DNA of 64,000 nt from Nocardia salmonicida NBRC 13393 (GTDB lineage Bacteria; Actinomycetota; Actinomycetes; Mycobacteriales; Mycobacteriaceae), in assembly GCF_001613085.1 (NCBI RefSeq), contig NZ_BDBR01000022.1, positions 62,001 through 126,000 of the forward strand, written 5' to 3'. This document shows positions 28,401 to 36,292 of the stretch, in pieces. The notes under the pieces are model-generated. The model was not told the DNA's origin, searched no databases, and saw nothing but the letters and a program-made list of their open reading frames with translations. Position 1 is the first letter of the stretch; every line of letters begins with the position of its first letter. The translations under genes and the position numbers were made by a program.

Positions 28401-29403
28401 CCTGCTCGGGATGGATGCCGGTGCGCGGATGTTCGCCGAGCAGTTCGGCTCCGGTCGCGCCGACGACGTATCGGTGCTGGTCGGTCCCGCAGCTCCGCTG
28501 GCCACGGCCGTAACCCTTACCCCGACAAAGCCTTTCACCACCCATCGTGATCTGGCGGCACTGGCCACCGACCCGGTGATCGGCGACCATCGAGTCGGCA
28601 AGTTCCCGGTGTTCCCAGCGGCCGCCGGGCTCGGCTGGGCGATCAATGTGCTCGAGCGCGCCAACCCGGGCCTGCGAGTGGTGGAATGCACCGGTTTCGA
28701 GGTGCTGCGGGGAATCGTGTACGACGGAAAGGACGAGCGGTCCTACCGGCTCGAGGTACAGGCGGGCACGGTCGTCGAGGACCGCCTGAGCGTTACGGTC
28801 TGGATCCGCAGCGACGAACCCGGCAAGACGCTGGCGCCGTCGCACTTCACCGCGACGTTCGCCCTCGCCGCCGAAACATGGCCCGCCCCGGTACTTTCCG
28901 GCTGGCCGGGCTACGCGATCGGTGAAGGGGCGGAGAACGGCCTCGACGTCTACCGTGCCGCGGATCTGTTCCACGGGCCCCTGCTGCAGGGCGTGCGCCG
29001 CATTCTGGAGCGGACGGAGCGTCGCCTCGTCGTCGAGGGCAAGCTCGCCGACACCCGGATCGGTACCGGCAACTACGCGGGGGCACTGCACAGTCCGGTG
29101 CTGGCCGATGTCGCGATCCAGTCCGGTGCGCTGCTCGGGGTGTGGTTCATGAGCTCGGCCTGCCTGCCGCTGTCGGTCGGGCGGATCGAGTACTTCGCCC
29201 CGCTGCCCGACGACAGTCCGTTCGTGATCGTCGTCGACGACCTGCGCGCCAACGCGGGCGGCACGGAGGTCACCGTGACAGTCACCGCGTGCGATCCGAA
29301 CGGCACTGTCCTGCAGCGCTATAGCGACCTCGCGGTGATCGCCACGCCGGAGATGACCGAGAAATTCGCCGAGGCCGTGCGCCTACGTGAGCAGCGCGCG
29401 TGA
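22474..29403 (+). CDS. PfaA-like multidomain synthase: KS-AT-ACPx3-KR-DH
   Basis: 2309 residues from ATG 22474 (AAGGGA upstream). Domains in order: ketosynthase (about 20-460; Cys221 in DAACASS, His356 in EAHATGT, His396 in GHTKGA); acyltransferase (about 570-860; Ser670 in GHSFGE, His774); Ala-rich linker (about 950-1060); three ACPs with DSIKRV serines 1235, 1330 and 1424; a long PUFA-type ketoreductase (GGARG 1744-1748, Tyr1926); and a C-terminal hotdog dehydratase (His2039 in GDHRVG). All key residues are present. This is the architecture of PfaA of PUFA synthases, which extends ACP-bound chains iteratively. It would need the PfaD-like reductase and dehydratase encoded nearby, and a phosphopantetheinyl transferase not seen here. 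Product unknown. Confidence 0.95.
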   Translation: MNDQLRHSEDPAMTRRLADNPIAIVGLSGLFPMAANFRDFWQNVVDAADCMSDVPATHWNLDDYYDADPTAPDKTYCRRGGFVPEMPFSVTEFGLPPNQLEVTTVVQLLSLLVARDVLADAGAVGSDWYRPERTGVVLGVAGPTTLSHPLAARLSTPVLKEVIRSCGLTQADAEQIGQKYADAFPSWEENSFPGLLGNVIAGRVANRLDLGGMNCTVDAACASSLSAVHVAISELVSGRADMMITGGCDTENSIFGYLCFSKVGALSRSGVIKPLDDTADGTLVGEGIGMIALKRLADAERDGDRVYAVIKGIGSSSDGRFKSIYAPRAEGQQAALHRAYEDADCSPATIGLFEAHATGTRVGDQTELAALNAVLREATDETGYAAIGSVKSQIGHTKGAAGAASLIKLALALHHKVLPPTINVTAPNKALDDSSPLYINTRTRPWIRDPHRPQRRAAASAMGFGGTNFHAVLEESTGDRARTMHRTARVWLWHAASTAELASLLSSGAEPNGDAGIPDEHARVGFVARDEQEASALRALAVTELAGDAEEWNHPRGIVFRRRAMPDLKIGALFAGQGSQYVDMGLAAVLNNPTVATAFDEANAVFADAARPPAAVVFPPPVFDPELRNAQEATLRRTEFAQPAIAALSVGQYRFLSERGLTCAGFMGHSFGELTALWAVDSLDTADYFTLARARGAAMAIDTDTDAGTMAAVQADREQVSAILADHPDVSVCNHNAPDQVVVGGGTAAVAEFVAAGRARGLTVRELPVAGAFHTRYVAHAVEPFKAAVKSVGIRAPKAKIYANSRDAEYGSRVATNRRVLTEQLLETVEFVAGLRAMQADGCNVFVEFGPKATLTSLVRRTLGAEVIALSTDQGPTGDSDVALKKAALQLAVLGAPIVDIHRHDAAPFAVPEAPGMVVRLNGRDFVPESRKELYRKGIEEHVVLEAVTQARLDAEADAAAQAQVVAQAHAAAQERVAAESYAAAQAAAETHTATRELVTVEAPAATQVRAGSAVGSTVADRSATGLDAAAQQHLDIHSRYAEGQLEVAEGLVSVLRDAQRTGGADDRLHSTVHAIKEQSLAIGRTHVRVNEILASLSGLEYGSPAPTVEVPSRNGTNGFHAELPTGNGNGSHTHAAALLGHQTATRPTVPDSVPQSAAPQPNPAPPSVPDVVAEPASAGRTVESALPVVATETPALDADAVWSVLSQVISEKTGYPPEMLALSLDLEADLGVDSIKRVQIMGAVGERIDGVPAVGPEQVAELRTLSDIVDFVAASVVSGPSVAPSTTGPALDADAVWSVLSQVVSEKTGYPPEMLALSLDLEADLGVDSIKRVQIMGAVGERIDGVPAVGPEQVAELRTLSDIVDFVAASAIPAPTGEPATEAVVDADAVWSVLVQVVSEKTGYPPEMLALSLDLEADLGVDSIKRVQIMGAVGERVDGVPAVGPEQVAELRTLSDIVDFVAGSAAPAATTSASAAPADPVSDSDRGLQPGSDRGGIVDDPVLLRIVPVELPDIDRVAEPYAAQRTALIVDHGDDTAATLASGLEQQGWTVHTASVAAADNAGIAAWDGATVQGAIESALKDVVRLDLCLTVLPADSQWLVGGHRLADTIHTATLVHDRLVATAEAGTRAAFVTLTRIDGVLGHRGDRAAAAAVVGGVSGLVKTLAQEAPGLFCRALDLSPHLTDEALVETLLAELDDAATDAREVGVDAERTRRTLRPQAVESNLAAAELTLTTDDVLVVTGGARGVTARCVRELAARRPCEFILLGRTELDDEPEWAAGVADDALKAAAIAAVRAAGEQPTPKQVDRLTRNLLAQREIRATVEAVAETGARVRYLAVDITDIEATERALAEDAGRVTGIVHGAGALADSLLPAKTADDIRLVLATKLDGLYNVVSALRDATLGHLILFGSVAGVYGNPGQADYAVANEALNRAAVSWRRQGLAGHVTTVNWGAWDGGMVTPQLREVFLARGVALLGMDAGARMFAEQFGSGRADDVSVLVGPAAPLATAVTLTPTKPFTTHRDLAALATDPVIGDHRVGKFPVFPAAAGLGWAINVLERANPGLRVVECTGFEVLRGIVYDGKDERSYRLEVQAGTVVEDRLSVTVWIRSDEPGKTLAPSHFTATFALAAETWPAPVLSGWPGYAIGEGAENGLDVYRAADLFHGPLLQGVRRILERTERRLVVEGKLADTRIGTGNYAGALHSPVLADVAIQSGALLGVWFMSSACLPLSVGRIEYFAPLPDDSPFVIVVDDLRANAGGTEVTVTVTACDPNGTVLQRYSDLAVIATPEMTEKFAEAVRLREQRA
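26059..26865 (+). repeat. Three tandem near-identical ACP repeats
   Basis: Three copies with DSIKRV codons at 26176, 26461 and 26743, so periods of 285 and 282 bp. Each copy has LSLDLEADLGVDSIKRVQIM and then a GVPAVGPEQVAELR tail. At the nucleotide level they form a mosaic: the 5' parts of copies 1 and 2 agree, the middle parts of 1 and 3 agree, and the 3' parts of 2 and 3 agree, which points to gene conversion. Confidence 0.92.
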
Positions 29404-29432
29404 GCATCGTCGACGTCAGGAACGGAGATCCG

Positions 29433-31661
29433 ATGACCACCACACCACTGGACACCCTCGACTTCGACGGTGAGCCCTTCGATGTCCTCGCCTGGACGTT
29501 GGCACTGGAGCCGGCCACCAGCCCCGCCTCGCAACCGTCCACCGCACCGGCGGGCCCGACGCACACCGCGTCGGTGCCCGCGTTGCAACCGCCCATCGTC
29601 CCGGTGCCCGCCGTTCAACGACCCACCGCACCGGTGGCGGTGGCCGGCCCCGTCGACGCCGTTGCCGCGCTCCTGCAGGAGGTTCGGTCCGAGCTCGTCA
29701 CCGCACACCTGTCGGCGATGGACGTACAGACCGCGTTGCAGCGGCGCGCGCTCGACACCCTCGGCAGCAACGAGCAGGGTGCCCGGTCCCACCGGGCACC
29801 CGCACCCGCGCCGACCACCTGGGCGGAACAGACCTTCGCGGTCATGATCGACTACGCGCCGGCCACCGGATTGTCGGTCTCCGCCGCGCCGGGACACCCG
29901 GTGGTCTTCGAGCTGCCACCGCCGGCGACCACCATGAATGCCTTCAAGTTCCTCGCCCGCACACCGATCACCGCGCTGGACGGCGGTGCCCTCGCCGCAC
30001 TGGGCAGGGGCGAGGTGGCTGCCGTCTTCGGCCCGGCTTACGACCAGGAAGGCGTCAACCCCGACATCCGGCTGACCGACGGCGTTCACGGCAACCTCAC
30101 CGAGGTGCTCGAGATCGCCGGACGCGAAGGTCCATGGGCCAGAGGGCGGTTGCGGGCGAGCTGCCGCATCGATGGCCCGGATCCGGTCACCGCAGCGACC
30201 GAACTCGCCTGGCAGGCCGCCCAGGTCTTCGCGGTGCGCGCGGGCCTGCACCTGTGCCTGGCCGGTGCCCGATTCCAGGCGAGCGAGCCCCTCGAAGTGA
30301 CGGTGTCCGCCCCGATGACCGGACCCGCCGAGCTGATCGCCGACGTGGTCCAGATCGACCTGCTGCCGCGTCCATGGCTTCGGATCAATGCCGAAATCCG
30401 TTGCGCGGGCGCAGTGGTGGCAACCGTGCACGGCCTCGCCCTGGAGATCAGGGAGGAGCAGGGTCTGGCGATCGGTCCGGATGCCGGTGGCGAGATTCCC
30501 CGATTCCTCGGCCGCCGCAACGTCTTCGGACAGCGGGCTCTGCTCGGTGAGTTCCACATGACCCACAGCGCGCGCGGCGATCTCGGCATCGCGCTCGGCC
30601 CGGAGTTCTCGGCGTACGCGGGTCGCAGGGCCACACGCATGCCCAACCACGGACTTCAGCTCTGCGATCGGGTCATGGCCGTCGACGGGCGACGGGGGCA
30701 GCTCGACGCGGGCAGCGCGCACACCGAATACGACTCGCCCGCCGACTCCTGGTACTACGTCGAGTCGGCCAACGCCTCCATGCCCAACGTCGTCTACATG
30801 GAGACCTCGCTGCAGTCGGCGTTGCTGCTCGGCTACTTCCTCGGCGCCACCCTCACCTCGCCCCAGGAGGACTTCAGCCTGCGCAATCTCGACGGCTCCG
30901 CGACGGTGCTGCGCGAGGTGGACCTGCGGGACAAGACGATTCAGCAGACCAGCAGGCTGATCGACACCACGGTCCTGGTCGGCGTCGTGCTGCAGACGTT
31001 CTCGTACGAACTCGCCGTGGACGGTGAACCGTTCTACGCGGGGGAGTCGCTGTTCGGGTTCTTCAACGCTCCGGCGCTGGCGAACCAGAACGGACTCGAC
31101 AACGGCGAATTCGTGCCCACATGGCTCGACCGGCAGGAGCGACGCCCCGCTGTTCGCGTGATCGACGTGGCCGCGCGTCGAGCTTCGGGTACCGGCATGC
31201 CGTGCGCGGTCGGGCACCTGGCGATGCTCGACCGCATCGAAACCGTCGACGGCGCGGGAGAATTCGGGCTCGGTTACCTGCGTGCCACCCGTGCGGTCCG
31301 CGCTGACGATTGGTTCTTCGGCTACCACTTCTACCTCGACCCGGTGATGCCCGGATCCCTCGGTGTCGAGGCGGTCATCCAGGCGATGCAGGAGTGGACG
31401 GTCGACGCCGGTCTCGCCGCCGAACTGGTCGCGCCGGAATTCGTCGTTCCGGTCGGCGTGGCGTTGTCGTGGCGCTATCGCGGACAGATCCTGGCGAGCG
31501 ACGAGCTGATGACCCTCGAGGTGCACATCAAGAGCGTCGAACGCCGCCCGGGCCGGATCCGGGTGCTCGCCGACGCGAGCGTCTGGAAGCCGAACATGCG
31601 GATCTACGAACTCACCGGTGTCGCCGTGGAGTTGCGCGATGGCGATGCCCAACCCTGGTGA
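29433..31661 (+). CDS. FabA-like double-hotdog dehydratase (PfaC C-terminal-like)
   Basis: 742 residues from ATG 29433, which has GGAG 6 nt upstream; a GTG at 29400 overlapping the synthase stop is the alternative. A Pro/Ala-rich tail (1-80) and a helical stretch precede two FabA-type dehydratase regions (about 130-390 and 400-740). The second carries YHFYLDPVMPGSLGVEA, close to the FabA active-site motif. This corresponds to the DH-DH part of PfaC, but the KS-CLF domains that normally precede it are absent. It would dehydrate or isomerise 3-hydroxyacyl-ACP made by the synthase. Coupled to the synthase upstream and the exporter downstream (23-bp overlap). Confidence 0.87.
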   Translation: MTTTPLDTLDFDGEPFDVLAWTLALEPATSPASQPSTAPAGPTHTASVPALQPPIVPVPAVQRPTAPVAVAGPVDAVAALLQEVRSELVTAHLSAMDVQTALQRRALDTLGSNEQGARSHRAPAPAPTTWAEQTFAVMIDYAPATGLSVSAAPGHPVVFELPPPATTMNAFKFLARTPITALDGGALAALGRGEVAAVFGPAYDQEGVNPDIRLTDGVHGNLTEVLEIAGREGPWARGRLRASCRIDGPDPVTAATELAWQAAQVFAVRAGLHLCLAGARFQASEPLEVTVSAPMTGPAELIADVVQIDLLPRPWLRINAEIRCAGAVVATVHGLALEIREEQGLAIGPDAGGEIPRFLGRRNVFGQRALLGEFHMTHSARGDLGIALGPEFSAYAGRRATRMPNHGLQLCDRVMAVDGRRGQLDAGSAHTEYDSPADSWYYVESANASMPNVVYMETSLQSALLLGYFLGATLTSPQEDFSLRNLDGSATVLREVDLRDKTIQQTSRLIDTTVLVGVVLQTFSYELAVDGEPFYAGESLFGFFNAPALANQNGLDNGEFVPTWLDRQERRPAVRVIDVAARRASGTGMPCAVGHLAMLDRIETVDGAGEFGLGYLRATRAVRADDWFFGYHFYLDPVMPGSLGVEAVIQAMQEWTVDAGLAAELVAPEFVVPVGVALSWRYRGQILASDELMTLEVHIKSVERRPGRIRVLADASVWKPNMRIYELTGVAVELRDGDAQPW

Positions 31662-32892
31662 GGCGCACGGGCATCCGGTGGTCGTCGCCGACGCCGCGCC
31701 CTCGTCGATTCGGTGGCTGCCGGTCCTGGTGCTTTCCCTCGGCGCGTTCTGCGCCGGGACCGACAACTACCTCGTCGCCGGGGTACTGGCGCCGATGGCG
31801 GCCGACCTACGGGTCTCCGTCGCCGGCGCGGGGCTGTTCGTCACGGGTTACTCCCTGGCGTACGCCCTCGCCGCGCCCGTCGTGGTCACCATGCTGCGGG
31901 TGCGCTCGCCACGGCGGCTGCTGCTCATCGCGATCGCGCTGTTCGTCGTCGTGAATCTGCTCGCCGCGGTGGCGTGGTCACCGTGGGTGATGGCAGTGGC
32001 GCGCGTCGCGGCCGGGTGCGTCGCGGGGATCTATGTGCCGCTCGCCGGCGCGGCGGCGGCAGCCATGGCTACCGCGAACCGTCGCGGTCGGGCGCTGGCG
32101 GTGATCCTCGGCGGCATCTCGATCGCCACCGTGGCGGGTGTGCCGCTCGGGGTGTGGGTCGCCGGGCTGTCGTCGTGGCGGATGGCGTTCGTCGCCGTCG
32201 CCGCGGTGGCGCTGATCACGACTGTCGGTGTCGCGCTCACGGTTCCGGCGGGCGAGGGCACACCCGTGGTGTCCCTGCGGCAGCGACTCGCACCCCTGCG
32301 GCACCCACCGGTGTGGCTGGGGCTCGCGGTGACGATCTCGGGCATGACCGCGGGATTGATGGTGTTCACCTATGTGGGCCCGATCTATACCGAGGTCCCC
32401 GCCGTGGGAGCCGATCACGTCGGCGCGCTGATCATGGCGCACGGCGTCGGGGCGATGTTCGGCCTGTGGGGCGGGAGCGTGCTGGTCGACCGATTCGGCG
32501 CGCGGCCGGTACTGCTCGGCGCGTTGACGATTTTCACCGCGAACCTGGCCTGGCAGCCGATCGCCGCCCACACCTTGGCGACCACCGTCGCCTTCGTCAC
32601 GGTGTGGGGTGTGGTCGGCTGGGCCTTCCTGCCCGCGCAGCAGCACAGCATGATCGCCGACGCGACCCCGGAGCAGGCACCGATGTTGTTGTCGCTCAAC
32701 GGGTCGGCGATGTATCTCGGGGCCGCGTTCGGCTCGGCGATCGGCGGAGCCGTCATCGCGGTCCTCGGTACCGATCACATCTGGATGTTCGCCACCGGCT
32801 TCGGCGCGATCAGTGTCGCGCTGTCGCTGGTCCGTCATAAACAATTCCGATCCGACGATCGGCAATTGTCACACGCCGTCGCCGACCGCTGA
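31639..32892 (+). CDS. MFS transporter (DHA1-type), cluster-associated
   Basis: 417 residues from ATG 31639, with GGAG 8 nt upstream; ATG 31645 is equally possible. Twelve membrane helices are predictable, starting WLPVLVLSLGAFCAG, with a conserved GYSLAYALAAPVV region and the basic loop SPRRLL. It resembles drug:H+ antiporters of the DHA1 (AraJ/Bcr/chloramphenicol-exporter) group. Its overlap with the dehydratase gene indicates export of the pathway product or protection from it. Confidence 0.88.
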   Translation: MAMPNPGEAHGHPVVVADAAPSSIRWLPVLVLSLGAFCAGTDNYLVAGVLAPMAADLRVSVAGAGLFVTGYSLAYALAAPVVVTMLRVRSPRRLLLIAIALFVVVNLLAAVAWSPWVMAVARVAAGCVAGIYVPLAGAAAAAMATANRRGRALAVILGGISIATVAGVPLGVWVAGLSSWRMAFVAVAAVALITTVGVALTVPAGEGTPVVSLRQRLAPLRHPPVWLGLAVTISGMTAGLMVFTYVGPIYTEVPAVGADHVGALIMAHGVGAMFGLWGGSVLVDRFGARPVLLGALTIFTANLAWQPIAAHTLATTVAFVTVWGVVGWAFLPAQQHSMIADATPEQAPMLLSLNGSAMYLGAAFGSAIGGAVIAVLGTDHIWMFATGFGAISVALSLVRHKQFRSDDRQLSHAVADR

Positions 32893-32921
32893 ACGCCTGG
32901 CTACGGTAAATAATGTTCAGC
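32888..32921. promoter_or_regulatory. Inverted repeat and AT-rich promoter candidate before desaturase
   Basis: GCTGAAC (32888-32894) and GTTCAGC (32915-32921) are perfect 7-bp arms around a 20-nt loop that holds TACGGTAAATAAT, a possible -10 region. It may start a second transcript for the tailoring genes or act as an operator. No T-tract follows, so a terminator is unlikely. Confidence 0.35.
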
Positions 32922-32952
32922 CCGGTTCCATACCGCTGAGGTGAATTGCACA

Positions 32953-33870
32953 ATGAATCCCGATCCGCGCAGAAAAACGATCAGTAGTCCCTATATCCAC
33001 CGACTGCAACGACGACACTTCCTGCTGTTCGATATTCTCCCGATCATCGGCACGGTCGTCGCCTTCGCCTTCCTTCTGGTCCGGCCCTTCGGTGTGCTGG
33101 AATTCGCCCTGCTCTTCGTGATGTGGCTGCTCACCGGACTCGGCGTGACGGTCGGCTATCACCGGCTGTTCACCCATCGCACGTTCAAAGCCGCGCCGTG
33201 GGTGACGTGGGTCCTGGCGATCCTCGGCTCGATGGCGGGCCAGGGCCCGGTCATCTCCTGGGTCGCCCTGCACCGGCGCCACCACGAATACAGCGATCGC
33301 GAAGGCGACCCGCACTCACCCAACCTCGCCGGTGACGGCCTGCGCGGTGCGCTGCGCGGCCTGGCCCACTCCCATTTCCTGTGGATGCGCCGCCACGAGT
33401 ACCCGAACGTCGTGCACTACGCGCCCGACTTGATCAAGGACCGGGGGCTCGTCCGCATCGCCCGCCTCTACTACTACTGGGTGGGGCTCGGGCTGTTGAT
33501 CCCGACCGTGATCGGTGGCCTGGTCTCGATGAGCTGGACCGGCGCGGTCGCCGGCCTGCTCTGGGGTGGGTTGGTGCGCATCTTCGTCCTCGAGCACATC
33601 GTCTGGGCGATCAATTCGTTCCTGCACATGTTCGGAACCCGAAACTACGAATCCCGCGAGAACAGCCACAACGGTGGCGTATTCGCCCTGGCGACGCTGG
33701 GGGAGTCGTGGCACAACAATCACCATGCCTTTCCCGAGTCGCCTTCCTTCGGATTGGACTGGTACCGCCTCGATCCCGGTTTCTGGCTCATCCGAACACT
33801 GGCATTCTGTGGTCTCGCCTGGGACCTGAAAATGCCGTCCGCCGAACGCATGGCAGCCAAGCGAATCTAA
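32953..33870 (+). CDS. Membrane fatty acid desaturase
   Basis: 305 residues; ATG 32953 is preceded by GAGGTG at 9-nt spacing (GTG 32941 is in frame). The three histidine boxes of the diiron site are complete: HRLFTH, HRRHH and HNNHH, and four or more hydrophobic helices anchor it. This is the delta-9 acyl-CoA/acyl-ACP desaturase superfamily, which also includes the JamB-type desaturases/acetylenases acting on ACP-bound chains. A free ACP gene follows 12 bp downstream, so an ACP-bound substrate is plausible. Electron donor not identified; the reductase at 2797 is a candidate. Confidence 0.93.
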   Translation: MNPDPRRKTISSPYIHRLQRRHFLLFDILPIIGTVVAFAFLLVRPFGVLEFALLFVMWLLTGLGVTVGYHRLFTHRTFKAAPWVTWVLAILGSMAGQGPVISWVALHRRHHEYSDREGDPHSPNLAGDGLRGALRGLAHSHFLWMRRHEYPNVVHYAPDLIKDRGLVRIARLYYYWVGLGLLIPTVIGGLVSMSWTGAVAGLLWGGLVRIFVLEHIVWAINSFLHMFGTRNYESRENSHNGGVFALATLGESWHNNHHAFPESPSFGLDWYRLDPGFWLIRTLAFCGLAWDLKMPSAERMAAKRI

Positions 33871-33882
33871 GGAATTCTCACC

Positions 33883-34140
33883 GTGGATACAAGTAAAGAA
33901 GCCATTGTCATCTGGTGCCAGGAATACCTCGCGAGTCTGCTCGAGGTACCGGCCGCCACCATCGACCCGGCCACCGATTTCGATCGCCTCGGCATCGACT
34001 CGGCCCTGGCCGTCGCGCTGCTGATCGAGGTCGAGGACCGCTACGGTGTCGATCTGGCGCCCGAGGACCTGTTCGACAACCCCAACCTCGACGCCGTCGC
34101 CGCCTACCTGCACGAGCAGAGCCGGCGGAGTGTGGGGTAG
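33883..34140 (+). CDS. Free acyl carrier protein
   Basis: 85 residues, GTG start with AAGGA upstream. The phosphopantetheine site is DRLGIDSALAVALL (Ser near residue 40), followed by the acidic helix typical of ACP/PCP domains. It differs from the DSIKRV ACPs inside the synthase and so is a separate carrier. Lying between the desaturase and methyltransferase genes, in one operon with a fatty acyl-AMP ligase, it is the likely recipient of the ligase's acyl-adenylate and the carrier on which tailoring occurs. Confidence 0.92.
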   Translation: MDTSKEAIVIWCQEYLASLLEVPAATIDPATDFDRLGIDSALAVALLIEVEDRYGVDLAPEDLFDNPNLDAVAAYLHEQSRRSVG

Positions 34141-34142
34141 CC

Positions 34143-35036
34143 ATGTCGGTCCATACCGAGCGGTCCACCGCGGCCGCCGCAGCGATCCGTCACCACTACG
34201 ACGCGGGTAACGACTTCTATCGCCTCTGGCTCGACGAGTCGTTGTCCTACTCCTGCGCCCTGCGCGAAAACCCCGACGACACACTGGAACTCGCCCAGGA
34301 TCGCAAACTGCGATTCCACCTGGACGCGATCGACGCGCAGCACGCCGCCACCGTCCTCGATATCGGCTGCGGGTGGGGCGCGATCCTCGACCGGCTGGCG
34401 CACGCCGGGGTCGCCAGGTCCGTCGGGCTGACGCTCAGTCCCGAGCAAGCCGAGTTCGTCCGATCGCGCCATTGCCCCGGCGTCGAAGTGCGGACCGAGA
34501 ACTGGCTGCACTACGAGCCGGACACCCGGTTCGACGGCATCATCTCGATAGGCGCCTTCGAACACTTCGCGACTCCCGACGACGCACCGGACCAGAAGAT
34601 CGGGGTGTACCGGGACTTCTTCACGCGGTGCCGCGACTGGCTCGAGCCCGACGGCACGCTGTCGCTGCAGACCATCGCCTACGCGAACATGTCTCGCGAA
34701 CAAGCCAGCGCCTTCATGCAGCAGGAGATCTTCCCCGACGCCGACCTGCCGACGCTGGCCGAGATCACCGCCGCGGCCGAGGGTCTGTTCGAAGTGCGCT
34801 CGATCAGCAACGGGCGCCTCGACTATGCCTGGACGTGCGAACAGTGGGCACGCAGGCTGCGGGCCCACCGCGCCGAAGCCACCGAGATCGTCGGCAGCGA
34901 CGTGGTGGCCCGCTACGAGCGCTACCTGAAACTGTCGGCGCTCGGTTTCCGGATGGGCAAGATCGGCCTGCTGCGCCTCGTGCTGGTGCCCTACCTCACC
35001 GGATTCTTCGCCGACACTCGGGTGCGGTCGGCATGA
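34143..35036 (+). CDS. Cyclopropane-synthase-type SAM methyltransferase
   Basis: 297 residues; ATG 34143 is 2 nt after the ACP stop. YDAGNDFYRLWLDESLSYSC is the CFA/mycolic-cyclopropane-synthase N-terminal signature, DIGCGWGA the SAM-binding loop and ISIGAFEHF the following motif. The family adds a methylene or methyl group across cis double bonds using SAM. The gene order desaturase - ACP - methyltransferase suggests the new double bond is methylated or cyclopropanated while on the carrier (inference). Confidence 0.9.
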   Translation: MSVHTERSTAAAAAIRHHYDAGNDFYRLWLDESLSYSCALRENPDDTLELAQDRKLRFHLDAIDAQHAATVLDIGCGWGAILDRLAHAGVARSVGLTLSPEQAEFVRSRHCPGVEVRTENWLHYEPDTRFDGIISIGAFEHFATPDDAPDQKIGVYRDFFTRCRDWLEPDGTLSLQTIAYANMSREQASAFMQQEIFPDADLPTLAEITAAAEGLFEVRSISNGRLDYAWTCEQWARRLRAHRAEATEIVGSDVVARYERYLKLSALGFRMGKIGLLRLVLVPYLTGFFADTRVRSA

Positions 35037-36292
35037 CCACGCATTCGCCCGAACCCGTCGCACCGAGCAGGGCGCGGGTGCGGTTCAACCCGTTCAGCGC
35101 CGAATTCCGGCAGGACCCGTACCCGCTCTACCAGCAGTTGCGCGAAGCCGAACCGGTGCACCGGACACTCGGCATGTGGGTGCTCACCCGGCATGCCGAG
35201 GTGCGTGGGGTGCTGCACGATCGCTCGTTCAGCGCCGGTCTGATTCCCAGTCTGGTGAGCAGACAGGCCGAGCGGCTCGGGCACTGCAGCGTCGCGCAGA
35301 TCGAACGCCTCGGGCGTAAGTCGTTGGTGTTCACCGACAATCCCGATCACGCGCGGTTGCGCGGACTGGTGAACCGGGTGTTCACCGCCCGGTCGGTGGA
35401 GTCGCTGCGCCCGCTGGTGGCCCGGGTCGCCGCCGACCTCATGGAGCGGGCCTGGCGTGACGGCGGCCTTGATGTCATCGCCGACCTGGCCGCGCCGCTG
35501 CCGGTGGCGGTGCTGTGTGAGTGGATGGATCTGCCCGAGGAGTTGCGCCCGCGGGTCGGGCCGTGGACCCACGACATCCGATTCCTGCTCGAGCCCGGCA
35601 TGATGAAAGCCGGGGATTTCGAACGGGTCCGGGTGGTGGTCGAGGAGTTCGCCGCGGCCATCGATGCCGTGCTGCCCGAGCGACGTGCCCGGCCCGGCAG
35701 TGATCTGATCAGCCAATTGCTCGCGGCGCGGACCGCGGGCGGCGATGTGCTGACCGACGAGGAAGTGGTCTTCGTCTGCGTCATGTGTTTCGTCGCGGGC
35801 AACGAGACCACCAAATCGCTGATCGGCAACGGGACGCTGGCGCTGCTGCGCCACCCCGCCCAGGCCGCGCTGCTGTGCCGCGGACCGGAATCGGTCGAGG
35901 CGGCGGTGACCGAGGCCCTGCGCTACGACCCTCCGCTGCAGTTGACCAAGCGCCTCGCCACCCGCGACATCCAGCTCGACGGCGCCAGGATCTCGGCGGG
36001 CGAACAGATCCTGGTGTGTCTCGGCGCGGCCAATCGCGACCCCGACGTCTTCGCCCGGCCCGACGAGTTCGACCTCACCCGCACCGGCGGTGGACATCTC
36101 GGATTCGGCCACGGCATGCACGGGTGCCTCGGCGGACTGCTCGCCGAACTACAGGCGCAGGTCGCCTTCGAGTACCTGTTCGTCCGTTCGGAGCACCTGG
36201 AACCACGGCAGACGGATCTCGAATGGCAGGACCACAGTTTCATCGTGCGTGGTCTGAAGAGCCTTCCCGTCGACGTGCGGCGGGCACGATGA
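35033..36292 (+). CDS. Cytochrome P450 (copy 2)
   Basis: 419 residues, coupled by a 4-bp overlap to the methyltransferase gene. It has the I-helix FVAGNETTKS (Asn instead of the usual His before Glu-Thr), the K-helix EALRYDPP and the full heme loop FGHGMHGCLGG. Soluble actinobacterial P450. Its position within a chain of coupled tailoring genes suggests hydroxylation, epoxidation or ether formation on the lipid product. Redox partners are not adjacent. Confidence 0.94.
   Translation: MTTHSPEPVAPSRARVRFNPFSAEFRQDPYPLYQQLREAEPVHRTLGMWVLTRHAEVRGVLHDRSFSAGLIPSLVSRQAERLGHCSVAQIERLGRKSLVFTDNPDHARLRGLVNRVFTARSVESLRPLVARVAADLMERAWRDGGLDVIADLAAPLPVAVLCEWMDLPEELRPRVGPWTHDIRFLLEPGMMKAGDFERVRVVVEEFAAAIDAVLPERRARPGSDLISQLLAARTAGGDVLTDEEVVFVCVMCFVAGNETTKSLIGNGTLALLRHPAQAALLCRGPESVEAAVTEALRYDPPLQLTKRLATRDIQLDGARISAGEQILVCLGAANRDPDVFARPDEFDLTRTGGGHLGFGHGMHGCLGGLLAELQAQVAFEYLFVRSEHLEPRQTDLEWQDHSFIVRGLKSLPVDVRRAR

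Noticed and set aside
22522..29091. Two open frames of more than 1000 codons antisense to the synthase gene
   Set aside because: They are rich in Arg, Gly, His and Asp, show no domain motifs, and mirror the GC-rich codon pattern of the sense gene. The sense frame contains every PKS active-site motif.
29400..29432. GTG 29400 as the dehydratase start
   Set aside because: It overlaps the synthase stop attractively, but no ribosome site precedes it, whereas ATG 29433 has GGAG at good spacing. Kept as alternative only.
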